64,000 bases of DNA, from NCBI RefSeq assembly GCF_007829885.1, contig NZ_VIWW01000003.1, positions 186,001-250,000 on the forward strand. The letters run 5' to 3'. This stretch comes from Streptomyces brevispora. Lineage in GTDB: Bacteria > Actinomycetota > Actinomycetes > Streptomycetales > Streptomycetaceae. Under the pieces are notes generated by a model. It saw only the letters and a program-made list of their open reading frames with translations, had not been told where the DNA came from and did not search any database. Numbering within the stretch: position 1 is the first letter of the stretch; the number at the start of each line of letters is the position of its first letter. Below are positions 1-8,751 of this stretch, piece after piece. The position numbers and the translations under genes are program-made.

Positions 1-1
1 G

Positions 2-61
2 TCCGACGCGCTCAAGGCCTCGCAGGCGCTCGCCGAAAAGGTCGGCAAGGAGCAGAAGTGA
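2..61 (+). CDS. C-terminal end of probable sugar ABC transporter substrate-binding protein (partial)
   Basis: Only the last 19 codons and the TGA are inside the window. The tail is Lys/Ala/Glu rich (ALKASQALAEKV then GKEQK), as expected for the last helix of an extracellular solute-binding protein. The assignment rests on context: the stop overlaps the GTG start of a MalF-type permease by four bases, the usual gene order being binding protein, then two permeases. The protein itself cannot be identified from so short a piece. Confidence 0.6.
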   Translation, partial: SDALKASQALAEKVGKEQK

Positions 62-1047
62 GTGCCTCGGTCTCCACCCCCGAACGCTCCCCTGCCGGCG
101 CGTCCGGTGCGTCGAGCGCCCCCGCGCCCCGGAAACCCGGCAGGGTTCCAGGCCGGGCACGCGTCTGGGCCATCCGCGCCCCGCTGCTGCCCGCCCTCGT
201 GTTCCTGATCGCCGTGACCCAACTGCCTTTCGTGGCAACGGTGGTGATCTCATTCTTCGACTGGAACTCGCTCTCGCCCGACAAGCGCGCCTTCAGCGCG
301 TTCTCCAACTACGGCGAGGTGTTCAGCGACCCGAGTCTGCGGGACTCGGTGTTCACCACGGTCCTGCTCACCGCGAGCGTGGTGATCGTCAGCGTCGTAC
401 TCGGACTCCTCCTCGCCCTCCTCCTCGACCGCAAGTTCATCGGCCGGGGCTTCGTCCGCACGCTGCTGATCACGCCCTTCCTGCTGGTGCCCGTCTCGGC
501 GGCGCTGATGTGGAAGCACGTGCTGTACAACCCCGAGTACGGCCTGCTGAACGGGGCCTGGGCATGGTTCGCCGGACTGTTCGGCGTCGACAACCCCGGA
601 CAGCCCGACTGGATCTCCGACATGCCGCTGGCCGCGGTCGCGACCGCCCTCGTCTGGCAGTGGACCCCGTTCATGATGCTCATCCTGCTCGCCGGGCTGC
701 AGAGCCGGTCCGCCGAGCAGATGGAGGCCGCCCGGCTGGACGGCGCGAACGCCTGGCAGATGTTCTGCTACCTGACGCTGCCGCATCTGCGCCGCTACCT
801 GGAACTGGGTGTGCTCCTCGGCTCGATCTACATCGTGCAGAACTTCGACGCGGTGTTCACTATCACCGCCGGCGGACTCGGCACGGCCAACCTTCCATAC
901 ACGATCTACCAGACCTTCTACCAAGCCCATGAATACGGACTGGCGTCCGCCGCAGGCGTGGTCGTGGTGATCGGCACCATCGTCGTCGCCACCTTCGCCC
1001 TGCGTGTGGTCTCGTCCCTCTTCAGCGAGGAGGCGGGCCGCGCATGA
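58..1047 (+). CDS. Carbohydrate ABC transporter permease, MalF/UgpA-type
   Basis: A 329-residue inner-membrane permease that would form half of the channel of a CUT1-family sugar or polyol importer. A basic, Pro/Ser-rich N-terminus of about 35 residues is followed by about six hydrophobic segments. The EAA loop that docks the ATPase is visible near residues 222-241 (EAARLDGANAWQMFCYLTLP). The GTG start overlaps the upstream stop (GTGA), and the stop overlaps the next permease start (ATGA), so the genes are translationally coupled. No ATP-binding subunit is encoded here; Streptomyces commonly uses one shared ATPase (MsiK) for many such importers. The substrate is inferred to be a polyol or hexose from the dehydrogenase and kinase downstream. 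Confidence 0.93.
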   Translation: MSASVSTPERSPAGASGASSAPAPRKPGRVPGRARVWAIRAPLLPALVFLIAVTQLPFVATVVISFFDWNSLSPDKRAFSAFSNYGEVFSDPSLRDSVFTTVLLTASVVIVSVVLGLLLALLLDRKFIGRGFVRTLLITPFLLVPVSAALMWKHVLYNPEYGLLNGAWAWFAGLFGVDNPGQPDWISDMPLAAVATALVWQWTPFMMLILLAGLQSRSAEQMEAARLDGANAWQMFCYLTLPHLRRYLELGVLLGSIYIVQNFDAVFTITAGGLGTANLPYTIYQTFYQAHEYGLASAAGVVVVIGTIVVATFALRVVSSLFSEEAGRA

Positions 1048-1919
1048 GTACCCTGACCGCTCCGAACACCCGTGGCCACGCCGGGGCGGCACGCACGGGC
1101 AGGCGCCGCTCCACCGTCCTCGGCCTGCTCGCCTGGGCCGTCGGCATCGTCTTCTGCGCGCCCGCACTCTGGATGCTGCTCACCTCCTTCCACTCGGAGG
1201 CCGACGCGGCGACCAACCCGCCGTCGCCCGGTGCGCCCCTCACCCTCGACGGCTACCGGGTGTTCTTCGGCGCCGACGGCGGGGCGAGCCCCTGGCCCCC
1301 GCTGATCAACTCCCTGACGGCGTCCGTCTTCTCCACGCTCATCGTGCTCGTACTGGCGCTGCCCGCCGCGTACGCGCTCTCCATCAAGCGAGTGGAGAAG
1401 TGGACGGACGTGATGTTCTTCTTCCTGTCCACGAAGATGCTGCCGGTCGTCGCCGGGCTGCTGCCCGTGTACCTGTTCGCCAAGAACACCGGGATGCTCG
1501 ACAACATCTGGTTCCTCGTCATCCTCTACACGTCGATGAACCTGCCGATCGCGGTATGGATGATGCAGTCGTTCCTGGCGGACGTGCCGGTCTCCATCAT
1601 CGAGGCCGCACAGGTCGACGGCGCCCGGCTGCCAACGGTGCTGGCCAGGGTGGTGGCGCCGGTGGCCGCCCCCGGCATCGCGGCCACCTCGCTGATCTGC
1701 TTCATCTTCAGCTGGAACGAGCTGCTCTTCGCCCGGGTGCTGACCGGGGTGGCGGCCCAGACCGCACCGGTCTTCCTGACGAGCTTCGTCACCAGCCAGG
1801 GACTCTTCCTCGCCCAGCTGTGTGCCGCGTCCGTCGTCGTGTCCCTGCCGGTGCTTGCCGCCGGCTTCGCCGCTCAGGACAAACTCGTCCAGGGCCTTTC
1901 TCTTGGAGCTGTCAAATGA
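1044..1919 (+). CDS. Carbohydrate ABC transporter permease, MalG/UgpE-type
   Basis: A 291-residue second permease of the same importer. It has a short basic N-terminus, about six membrane segments, and an EAA-type motif near residues 188-206 (IEAAQVDGARLPTVLARVV) with the conserved Glu-Ala-Ala and Gly. The ATG start lies inside the stop of the first permease, and its own TGA overlaps the ATG of the dehydrogenase. It would pair with the MalF-type protein as a heterodimer in the cytoplasmic membrane. The family assignment is secure and the substrate is not. Confidence 0.93.
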   Translation: MSTLTAPNTRGHAGAARTGRRRSTVLGLLAWAVGIVFCAPALWMLLTSFHSEADAATNPPSPGAPLTLDGYRVFFGADGGASPWPPLINSLTASVFSTLIVLVLALPAAYALSIKRVEKWTDVMFFFLSTKMLPVVAGLLPVYLFAKNTGMLDNIWFLVILYTSMNLPIAVWMMQSFLADVPVSIIEAAQVDGARLPTVLARVVAPVAAPGIAATSLICFIFSWNELLFARVLTGVAAQTAPVFLTSFVTSQGLFLAQLCAASVVVSLPVLAAGFAAQDKLVQGLSLGAVK

Positions 1920-2905
1920 GGGCTGCGATCATCGAGTCCATCGGCAAGGTGTCGGTCGAGACCGTCCCCGACCCCGCCCCCGGCCCCCGGGACGTGGTCA
2001 TCGCCGTCAAGGCCTGCGGACTGTGCGGCACCGATCTCCACATCCTGCAGGGCGAGTTCGCACCCGCGTTGCCGATCATCCCCGGCCATGAGTTCGCGGG
2101 CGAGATCGTGGAGACAGGCTCCGAAGTGACCGAGCTGGCCATCGGCGACAACGTCGCGGTCGATCCGTCGCTGCACTGCCACGAATGCCACTACTGCCGC
2201 AGCGGGCGCGGGAACCTCTGCGACAACTGGAACGCGATCGGGGTCAGCAAGCCCGGCGGAGCCGCCGAGTTCGCCGTCGCCCCGGTGGCGAACTGCGTGA
2301 AGCTCCCGGACCATGTCGACGTACGCACGGCGGCGCTGATCGAACCGCTGTCCTGCGCGGTGCGCGGCTACGACGTACTCAGGTCCACGCTGGGAGCCGA
2401 GGTGCTCATCTACGGCTCCGGCACGATGGGACTGATGATGCTGGAGCTCGCCAAGCGCACCGGCGCCGCCTCCGTGGATGTGCTGGACGTCAATCCGGAC
2501 CGCCTGACCACCGCGGTCGCACTCGGTGTCTCGCGCTCCGCCGCCTCGGCCGACGAGCTGGAGACGGTGCGGGGCTGGGACCTCGTCGTCGACGCCACCG
2601 GAAATGCGGGCGCCATCCAGGACGGGCTCGGCAGGGTCGCCAAGGGAGGCACGTTCCTTCAGTTCGGGGTCGCCGACTACGCCACGACAGCCGTCATCGA
2701 GCCGTACCGGATCTACAACCGGGAGATCACCATCACCGGCTCGATGGCGGTGCTGCACAGCTACGAGCGCGCCGCCGCGCTGTTCGCCGGCGGAGTGATC
2801 GACCCCGCGGTCTTCATCAGCGACCGGCTGCCACTGGAGCAGTACCCCGATGCCCTGGAGCGGTTCAAGGCGGGACTGGGCCGCAAGATCGTGGTCGAGC
2901 CGTGA
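1916..2905 (+). CDS. Zinc-dependent polyol/alcohol dehydrogenase (sorbitol dehydrogenase-like MDR)
   Basis: A 329-residue medium-chain dehydrogenase. Catalytic zinc ligands are Cys37, His58 and Glu59 (in GHEFAGEIV). The structural zinc site is Cys88, Cys91, Cys94 and Cys102 in the canonical C-x2-C-x2-C-x7-C spacing. The Rossmann glycine motif GSGTMG is followed by an Asp (VLDVNPDR) that favours NAD over NADP. It sits between the permeases and a sugar kinase with 4-bp overlaps on both sides, so it probably oxidises the imported polyol to a ketose that the kinase then phosphorylates. The start was set at the ATG overlapping the permease stop rather than at upstream in-frame codons. Substrate specificity is an inference. 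Confidence 0.92.
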   Translation: MRAAIIESIGKVSVETVPDPAPGPRDVVIAVKACGLCGTDLHILQGEFAPALPIIPGHEFAGEIVETGSEVTELAIGDNVAVDPSLHCHECHYCRSGRGNLCDNWNAIGVSKPGGAAEFAVAPVANCVKLPDHVDVRTAALIEPLSCAVRGYDVLRSTLGAEVLIYGSGTMGLMMLELAKRTGAASVDVLDVNPDRLTTAVALGVSRSAASADELETVRGWDLVVDATGNAGAIQDGLGRVAKGGTFLQFGVADYATTAVIEPYRIYNREITITGSMAVLHSYERAAALFAGGVIDPAVFISDRLPLEQYPDALERFKAGLGRKIVVEP

Positions 2906-3870
2906 CCGGTGGCCCCGATGCCGTCCTGGTGATGGGCGAGGCGCTCGTCGACCTGGTACCCGCCGCGGACGCCCCGGGGACATACCGGGCCCAGCCGGGT
3001 GGTGCTCCCGCCAATGTCGCCGCCGGACTCGCCCGGCTGGGCACGCCCAGCTGGTTCGCGGGAGCGCTCGGCGGTGACGGCTTCGCCCGCCTGATCGAGG
3101 AGCGGCTGGTCGCCGCCGGTGCGCGACTGGGCCTGTGTACACGCTCGGAGCTGCCCACCGCGCTCGCGGTGGCCGACCCCGGACCTGACGGCACCGGCTA
3201 CCACTTCCACCTGCACGACACGGCCACCTTCCGGCTGACGGAGCGTACGACCGACGCGGGCCGCTTCGGCGCCGTGTACGCGGGCGGACTCGCCGCGGTC
3301 GTCCCGCCCGCGGCCGAGGCGGTGGCCGCGACCGCGCGCGCCGGGGCCGAGCACTCCGTGCTGGTGGTCGACCCCAATGTGCGCGAGGACCGCACGCTCG
3401 ACGACGGGTTCACCGTGCGCCGGCTGCGGGAGCTGTGCGCACTGGCCCAGGTCCTCAAGGTCAGTGACGAAGACGTGGCCGCGCTCTGGCCGGGCGCGGC
3501 GCCCGAGGACACCTGCGCACAGCTCGCCGCGGAGAACGCTCTCGTGGTCCTCACTCGCGGATCCGCGGGCAGCACGGCATTCACCCGGGACATGGGCCGG
3601 GTATCCGTACCCGCGGTGCAGGCCGACGTGGTCAACACGATCGGCGCGGGCGACGCGTTCATGGCGGCGGTGCTCAGCTGGCTGGGCGATGCCGGAGCGT
3701 TCCGCGACGGCGCCGCCGCACAGCTGTCGCGCGACCGGGCAGCCGAGATGCTGACGTTCGCCTCGCGGGTGGCGGCCTCCGTGGTCGCGCAGTCGGGGAC
3801 CGAGCCCTCGCGGCCGCGGCGTGACGGCACACCGGTGCAGGCCGACGGGGGCGGCGGCCTGCCGGTCTGA
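2902..3870 (+). CDS. PfkB-family carbohydrate kinase (fructokinase-like)
   Basis: A 322-residue ribokinase/PfkB-family sugar kinase. The N-terminal substrate-binding motif appears as GGAPANVAAGLARLG. The C-terminal signature NTIGAGDAF lies at residues 245-253, with Asp251 as the predicted catalytic base. The GTG start overlaps the stop of the dehydrogenase. As last gene of the operon it probably phosphorylates the ketose made by the dehydrogenase, for example fructose made from sorbitol or mannitol. The final 25 residues are Pro/Gly/Arg-rich and look like a disordered tail. The exact sugar cannot be read from sequence. Confidence 0.9.
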   Translation: MTGGPDAVLVMGEALVDLVPAADAPGTYRAQPGGAPANVAAGLARLGTPSWFAGALGGDGFARLIEERLVAAGARLGLCTRSELPTALAVADPGPDGTGYHFHLHDTATFRLTERTTDAGRFGAVYAGGLAAVVPPAAEAVAATARAGAEHSVLVVDPNVREDRTLDDGFTVRRLRELCALAQVLKVSDEDVAALWPGAAPEDTCAQLAAENALVVLTRGSAGSTAFTRDMGRVSVPAVQADVVNTIGAGDAFMAAVLSWLGDAGAFRDGAAAQLSRDRAAEMLTFASRVAASVVAQSGTEPSRPRRDGTPVQADGGGGLPV

Positions 3871-3889
3871 GGCAGCGAGTGGGGTGCGA

Positions 3890-4710
3890 CCGGTCCGTGC
3901 CGGAGCGGGTGCCTCCCCTCGCGCCGGGACGAACCGCACCGAGAGCGGTTCGTACCACGAGGTGGGAGTCGAAGGGTTCCGTACCCGCTTCGTCGGCAGC
4001 GGCGTGCCGATGTCCAGGTCTTCCGCGGGCTTGGCGATCGGGGCGGGAGCCGAAGCGGGTGCGTCACGGGCAGCCCATTGTCCGGCGAGGTCCAGGAATC
4101 GGTTGAGCTTGTCGTGCACGGATTGGAGGAGGTCCGGCAGTTCGGCCAGGGGGAGCTCGATGGGGCCCTGGCCGAAGGGCCGTGTCAGGCCACAGCCTGA
4201 CGAGCGACTCCAGGTGTTCGATGTGCGTGGCGGTGTCATGGCTGAGCCAGACCTCTTCCCCGGCCATGAGGCCGAGCCAGTCGCGCCGGTTCGCCAGGCC
4301 GAAGCAGCACCCCGGGGCGATCACGACGTCGGCCGCGATGTCCTGGGGGGAGGATGCCGCTCGGTGCTATGACGGGATCGACGCCCAGCAGGTTTTGGAC
4401 ACGCCGCACGACGCCCTCGGAATCCGGGGCCGAGTCGTCGGCGTCGGCATGCCCGCAACTCGTCAGGACCGCCATCGCCGTGCCGACTTCAAGCGGTGAC
4501 ATCCGGCCGGAGAGAGCCAGGAGGCGGTCTGCACGTGGGGGAGTGGTGGGCCACAGAGCGAAGTCCACGGCGTCATAGGTTCCACGACGGCATCCACGAT
4601 CAGCACGGTTCCATTGTCGGGCGTGGGCGCTTCCCAGGCCGCTTGGACGTCAGGCGCTCCTGTGGTCGGGTAGCCGCGTCCGTGGTAAGGACCGGTGGCT
4701 CACGGCCTGG
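3890..4710 (-). pseudogene. Frameshifted remnant of an actinobacterial hypothetical protein
   Basis: Read on the minus strand, protein-like sequence with normal Streptomyces codon use runs through this gap but jumps frame at least three times. The successive pieces include NGTVLIVDAVVEPM, then FALWPTTPPRADRLLALSG with MSPLEVGTAMAVLTSCGHAD, then DVVIAPGCCFGLANRRDWLG with EEVWLSHDTATHIEHLESLV, then ELPLAELPDLLQSVHDKLNR. One break lies in a run of six G at 4345-4350. The others are near 4570 and 4190-4210. There is no continuous reading frame. I do not recognise the family; boundaries are approximate. A sequencing error could explain one frameshift but hardly three. Confidence 0.6.
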
Positions 4711-4845
4711 GGCCAAGGGCTGAGTGTGCTGCCCTCATCGCCCGGCCCCGCCACGTACCGAACCCGGCGGCGGCCTCACTCCGATTGCGAGGTGCCCGAC
4801 ATCGAGTTTGAGTGGGGGGTGCCCCCATGTACACGAGGAGTCGGC

Positions 4846-7332
4846 ATGTCGATGGCGTTCGATTCACCCTTCGGTCCGTCCGATCCGTTCAGTGAATTGT
4901 TGAACAGGTTCTTCGGCATGTCGCCCGCCTCCTCGCCCCCCGCGGTGCAGCGCGTACCGATCGGGCGGCTCCTGACGGAGTCGTCGCACGAACTCCTCAA
5001 TCTGGCCACGCGACGGGCGGCCGAGGACGGGACGTCCGACCTCGATACCGAGCATCTCCTGTGGGCGGCGACTCAGGTCGAGCCCGCGCGGAAACTCGTG
5101 TCTCAGGTCGGCATCGACCCCGACGCGCTTGCCGCCCAGATCGCCGAGGTGCTTCCCCGGGAGTCCGGTGAGCCGTCCGCGGAACCCGGGCTCACCCCGG
5201 CGGCGAAACGTACCCTGGCCACCGCCTACGCCCATTCGCAGGCGGCAGGGGTGTCCTACATCGGACCCGAGCACATCCTCGGCGCGCTCCTCAACGACGC
5301 CGACTCCGGCGCAGCCCGGTTCATGCGCGCGGAGGACCTGGACGTGCAGAAGCTGCGCGGCCTCACGGAACCGGCGCCGCGCGCGGACGGCGCCCCCGCC
5401 GCCGGGAACCAGCCGGCCACGACCCTGGACGAGTTCGGCAGGGACCTGACCGAGGAGGCCAAGGCGGGCAGGCTCGACCCGGTGGTCGGCCGGTCAGAGG
5501 AGATCGAGCAGACCGTCGAGATCCTCTCGCGCCGCACCAAGAACAATCCCGTGCTGATCGGTGAGCCCGGCGTCGGGAAGACCGCCATCGTGGAGGGCCT
5601 GGCCCAGCGCATCGTGGCGGGCGAGGTGCCCGACACGCTGAAGGACAAGCGGGTCGTCTCCCTGGACCTGTCCGGCATGGTGGCAGGAGCCCAGTACCGA
5701 GGACAGTTCGAGGAACGGCTGAAGAAGGTCATCGAGGACGTCCAGGCGGCCGGCGGCGACATCATTCTCTTCATCGACGAGCTGCACACGGTCGTCGGCG
5801 CGGGTGCGACGGGCGAGGGCTCCATGGACGCGGGTAACATGCTCAAGCCCGCACTGGCACGCGGTGAGCTCCACGTAGTGGGAGCGACGACGATCGACGA
5901 GTACCGCAAGCACATCGAGAAGGACGCGGCCCTGGAGCGTCGTTTCCAACCCGTCCTGATCCCCGAGCCGACCGTCGAGGAGACGGTGCAGATCCTTGAG
6001 GGGCTGCGGGACGTCTACGAGGCCCACCACCAGGTCCGCTTCGCCGACGGGGCCCTGGCGGCAGCGGCGGAACTGTCCGACCGCTACATCAGCGACCGGT
6101 TCCTGCCCGACAAGGCCATCGACCTGATGGACCAGGCCGGCGCCCGGGTACGGCTGCGGAGCGCCGGCCGCTCCACCGAGGTCGTCAGCCGGGAGGACCG
6201 CCTCGCGAAGCTGCGACGCGAGAAGGACCAGGCGGTGGCCGGGGAGGAGTTCGAGAGGGCCTCGGGGCTGAAACAGCAGATCGGCGAGCTGGAGGGCGAG
6301 CTGGCGGGAATCGAGGAACGCCGCGAAGGCGTCGTCTCGGTGACCGCCGCGGACATCGCGGACATCGTCGCCCGGCGGACCGGCATCCCGGTCTCCCAGC
6401 TCACCGCCGACGAGAAGGAGAAGCTCCTCGAGCTCGAAGCGGCGATGCATGCCAGGATCGTGGGCCAGGACGAGGCGGTCACCGCGGTCTCCGAGGCCGT
6501 ACGCCGCAACCGCGCGGGCATGGGGGACCCGAACCGTCCCGTCGGATCGTTCCTCTTCCTCGGGCCCACGGGCGTGGGCAAGACCGAGCTGGCCAAGACG
6601 CTCGCGGAGCTGCTGTTCGGCAACGAGGACCTCATGATCCGGTTCGACATGAGCGAGTTCCAGGAGAGGCACACGGTCGCGCGGCTCGTCGGCGCACCTC
6701 CCGGTTACGTGGGTTACGACGAGGCCGGCCAGCTCACCGAGAAGGTCCGGCGTCACCCGTACAGCGTGGTGCTGTTCGACGAGGTGGAGAAGGCGCACCC
6801 CGACATCTTCAACACGCTGCTCCAGATTCTCGACGACGGCCGCCTCACGGACGGACAGGGACGCACGGTCGACTTCCGCCACTGCGTCGTCATCATGACG
6901 TCCAACATCGGCGCCCATCGCATCCTCGCCCACGCGGGCGACGCGGCCGAGCTCAAGGACGAGCTGATGGGGGATCTGCGGGGGCGGTTCCTGCCCGAGT
7001 TCCTCAACCGCATCGACGACATCATCGTGTTTCACAGCCTTACCGAGGACGATCTGTCGGAGATCGTCGAGCACCTCCTGGACCGCAGCAAGCACCGTGT
7101 CCATGCCCAGGGCATGAATCTGGACGTCACCGAAGCGGCGAAGAAGTTGCTGGTCGCTCATGGCTACCAGCCCGAGTTCGGCGCCCGCCCACTGCGCCGC
7201 ACGATCCAGACGGAACTCGACAACCGGATCGCCTCCCTGCTCCTCGGAGGCGAGGCCGAGCCCGGAGACACGATCATCGCCGACGTGAAGGACAACTCGC
7301 TCCACTGCACCCTCCGCGGCGAAGCCTCCTGA
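4846..7332 (+). CDS. Clp/Hsp100 AAA+ ATPase (ClpC-like architecture, no evident ClpP-binding loop)
   Basis: An 828-residue two-ring AAA+ unfoldase. A Gly/Pro/Phe-rich leader of about 40 residues precedes a Clp N domain (about 45-190). The first ATPase domain has Walker A GEPGVGKT at 239-246 and Walker B FIDELHTVVG. A short UVR-like coiled segment (about 466-490) replaces the long ClpB middle domain. The second ATPase domain has Walker A GPTGVGKT at 573-580 and FDEVEKAHPDIF. The ATG was chosen because it follows GAGGAG; an upstream extension to 4726 has no ribosome site. Between MTSNIGA and FLPEFLNR the segment is short and lacks the Gly-Phe/Leu tripeptide loop that docks ClpP. It may therefore act as a stress chaperone rather than as a protease partner. 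Confidence 0.93.
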   Translation: MSMAFDSPFGPSDPFSELLNRFFGMSPASSPPAVQRVPIGRLLTESSHELLNLATRRAAEDGTSDLDTEHLLWAATQVEPARKLVSQVGIDPDALAAQIAEVLPRESGEPSAEPGLTPAAKRTLATAYAHSQAAGVSYIGPEHILGALLNDADSGAARFMRAEDLDVQKLRGLTEPAPRADGAPAAGNQPATTLDEFGRDLTEEAKAGRLDPVVGRSEEIEQTVEILSRRTKNNPVLIGEPGVGKTAIVEGLAQRIVAGEVPDTLKDKRVVSLDLSGMVAGAQYRGQFEERLKKVIEDVQAAGGDIILFIDELHTVVGAGATGEGSMDAGNMLKPALARGELHVVGATTIDEYRKHIEKDAALERRFQPVLIPEPTVEETVQILEGLRDVYEAHHQVRFADGALAAAAELSDRYISDRFLPDKAIDLMDQAGARVRLRSAGRSTEVVSREDRLAKLRREKDQAVAGEEFERASGLKQQIGELEGELAGIEERREGVVSVTAADIADIVARRTGIPVSQLTADEKEKLLELEAAMHARIVGQDEAVTAVSEAVRRNRAGMGDPNRPVGSFLFLGPTGVGKTELAKTLAELLFGNEDLMIRFDMSEFQERHTVARLVGAPPGYVGYDEAGQLTEKVRRHPYSVVLFDEVEKAHPDIFNTLLQILDDGRLTDGQGRTVDFRHCVVIMTSNIGAHRILAHAGDAAELKDELMGDLRGRFLPEFLNRIDDIIVFHSLTEDDLSEIVEHLLDRSKHRVHAQGMNLDVTEAAKKLLVAHGYQPEFGARPLRRTIQTELDNRIASLLLGGEAEPGDTIIADVKDNSLHCTLRGEAS

Positions 7333-7724
7333 GGGCGGTCCAGGGCGACAGCTCTCAGGCTTTCCGGCGCACGCGGTGTCCGGTCAGGGCGTTTCCGGCA
7401 ACGCGTCCTGACGGGCGCCGACGAAGGTGACCTTGACATGTTTCATGATCGGCTGGTCGCTCCGGGGGCTCTAGTCGCGGAGCGCGCACAGGACGTTCAT
7501 CTCCGGCATGTGGCCGGCAGCGCAGCCGCGTGGGATGTCGTGAGTACCAGGACAACGTGGTCGTCTACGCCACCCCCCGGCACAAGCCCGCCCCCCAAGC
7601 GACCTTCCACTTGGAGGCGATGGGGGGCGATGGGGAACAGGGACCAGGGTGACGCGTGGGCCGCGACGGCTCACGCACTGGCGGCGGCCGGCCGGCCGCC
7701 GCCGGGACGCTCCCGGACCGCAGA
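7333..7724. other. Gap without a supported gene
   Basis: No reading frame here combines a start, a ribosome site and a recognisable product. On the plus strand near 7544-7655 a short stretch reads DNVVVYATPRHK in one frame, bounded by stops and with no start, and may be a decayed gene fragment. Nothing else is supported. Confidence 0.4.
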
Positions 7725-7904
7725 TCAGCGTCTGCGCGACCTGCCGGCCCCCCAGCCGTTGCCGATCCCAGCCACGTGCAATGCCAGGGCCGTCAGGCCG
7801 AGCAGCATCACGTTCACGGAGGAGAAGGCATCGTTGGTCGCGATGTCGGCGGCGTTGATCAGGAATGCGATGAAGAAGAGGACTGCTGAGACAATTCCGA
7901 ACAT
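7725..7904 (-). CDS. Small hydrophobic membrane protein, 59 aa
   Basis: A 59-residue protein made of two hydrophobic stretches (MFGIVSAVLFFIAFLINAAD, then VNVMLLGLTALALHVAGIG) and a basic tail ending RSRRR. That fits a two-helix membrane protein with its C-terminus in the cytoplasm. The start at 7904 is supported by AAGGAG six bases upstream; an in-frame extension to 7970 has no ribosome site. Short proteins of this style are frequent in Streptomyces genomes. No function is known to me. It stands alone in a gene-poor stretch. Confidence 0.75.
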   Translation of the reverse strand: MFGIVSAVLFFIAFLINAADIATNDAFSSVNVMLLGLTALALHVAGIGNGWGAGRSRRR

Positions 7905-7970
7905 GGGTGGAACTCCTTGTCCCGATTGGGTGAAGCCCGTGTGCCCGTGTTCTTTCCGCTCATACCTCAA

Positions 7971-8751
7971 CTCGGTTGATGGATCCCAACCCGTCCCACC
8001 GCTAGTGCATCACCCGAACGAGTCAAGATGGTGCAGCATTCGCCTCCGAATCCAATCCGCGGGCGTCACGTCTCCGAATGACTGACGAAGCGGGGCTCAC
8101 GGCGAGAGGTCCGCTTCGTCAGTCGGGGCCGGGTCGGCAACCTGGCAGGATCCGGCCCCGGCGCGCATCCCACCCCACACGTGCACCGGACTTGTCGGCG
8201 GGACTCAGCCACCGCACGGGGTTGCGGTCCGAAACCGATGCCGTCGGATCCGGACCGCGATCCGAGGAGCCGGAACTCCTTCGGCGGCTCCGCCGTCCGG
8301 TGCGCAGGTCCCGTTCCGGCTGAACACCTCCATGCGCCGAGCCGGGGCGGGACCCGCGGTCTGCCAGTGCCTGCAACTGGCAGACCGCACCGCGCCTGTG
8401 CACCTCAAAGAGGCGGTCATGCCGGGGCTTTCCCAGGGGGAAATCCCCCTCGATGCCGTGGTCTTGGACAGCCGCGCTGTCTCGATGAAAGTCGGCCACT
8501 TTCTGATCCCGCGGTCCGCTCCGCCGGCGGGGCATCGAGCGGATGGCGTTGCCCGTCAGTGGTTGGAGCGCAGTGGCGAGGGGGTGGCCACGTGGGGAAT
8601 CACTGCTGGACCAGCCTCCTCGTGGCGCTGCTCCTGATCTCCCTGCTGCCCGAGGTCACCACTCGAACGTGGTGTCGATTTTCGGACGAAACGATAAATC
8701 TCCTGTTTCGGAGGGCGCCTCACTGGCCGATATTGTCCCGGAAGGCCTGGT
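7971..8751. other. Intergenic stretch before the eCIS locus, no supported gene
   Basis: Several overlapping open frames exist on both strands, as in any high-GC DNA. None has a convincing start with ribosome site, family motif or uninterrupted codon bias. The promoter of the small membrane protein presumably lies in its first 100 bases. It marks the left edge of the injection-system locus. Confidence 0.4.

Noticed and set aside
1004..2905. Dehydrogenase frame extended upstream to 1004 as a 633-residue fusion
   Set aside because: The extra part is a shadow of the permease gene; the ATG overlapping the permease stop is the natural start.
8086..8750. Overlapping ORFs of 70-196 codons on both strands left of the eCIS locus
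   Set aside because: Arg/Gly/Pro-rich shadow translations, no ribosome sites, no motif and no consistent codon bias.
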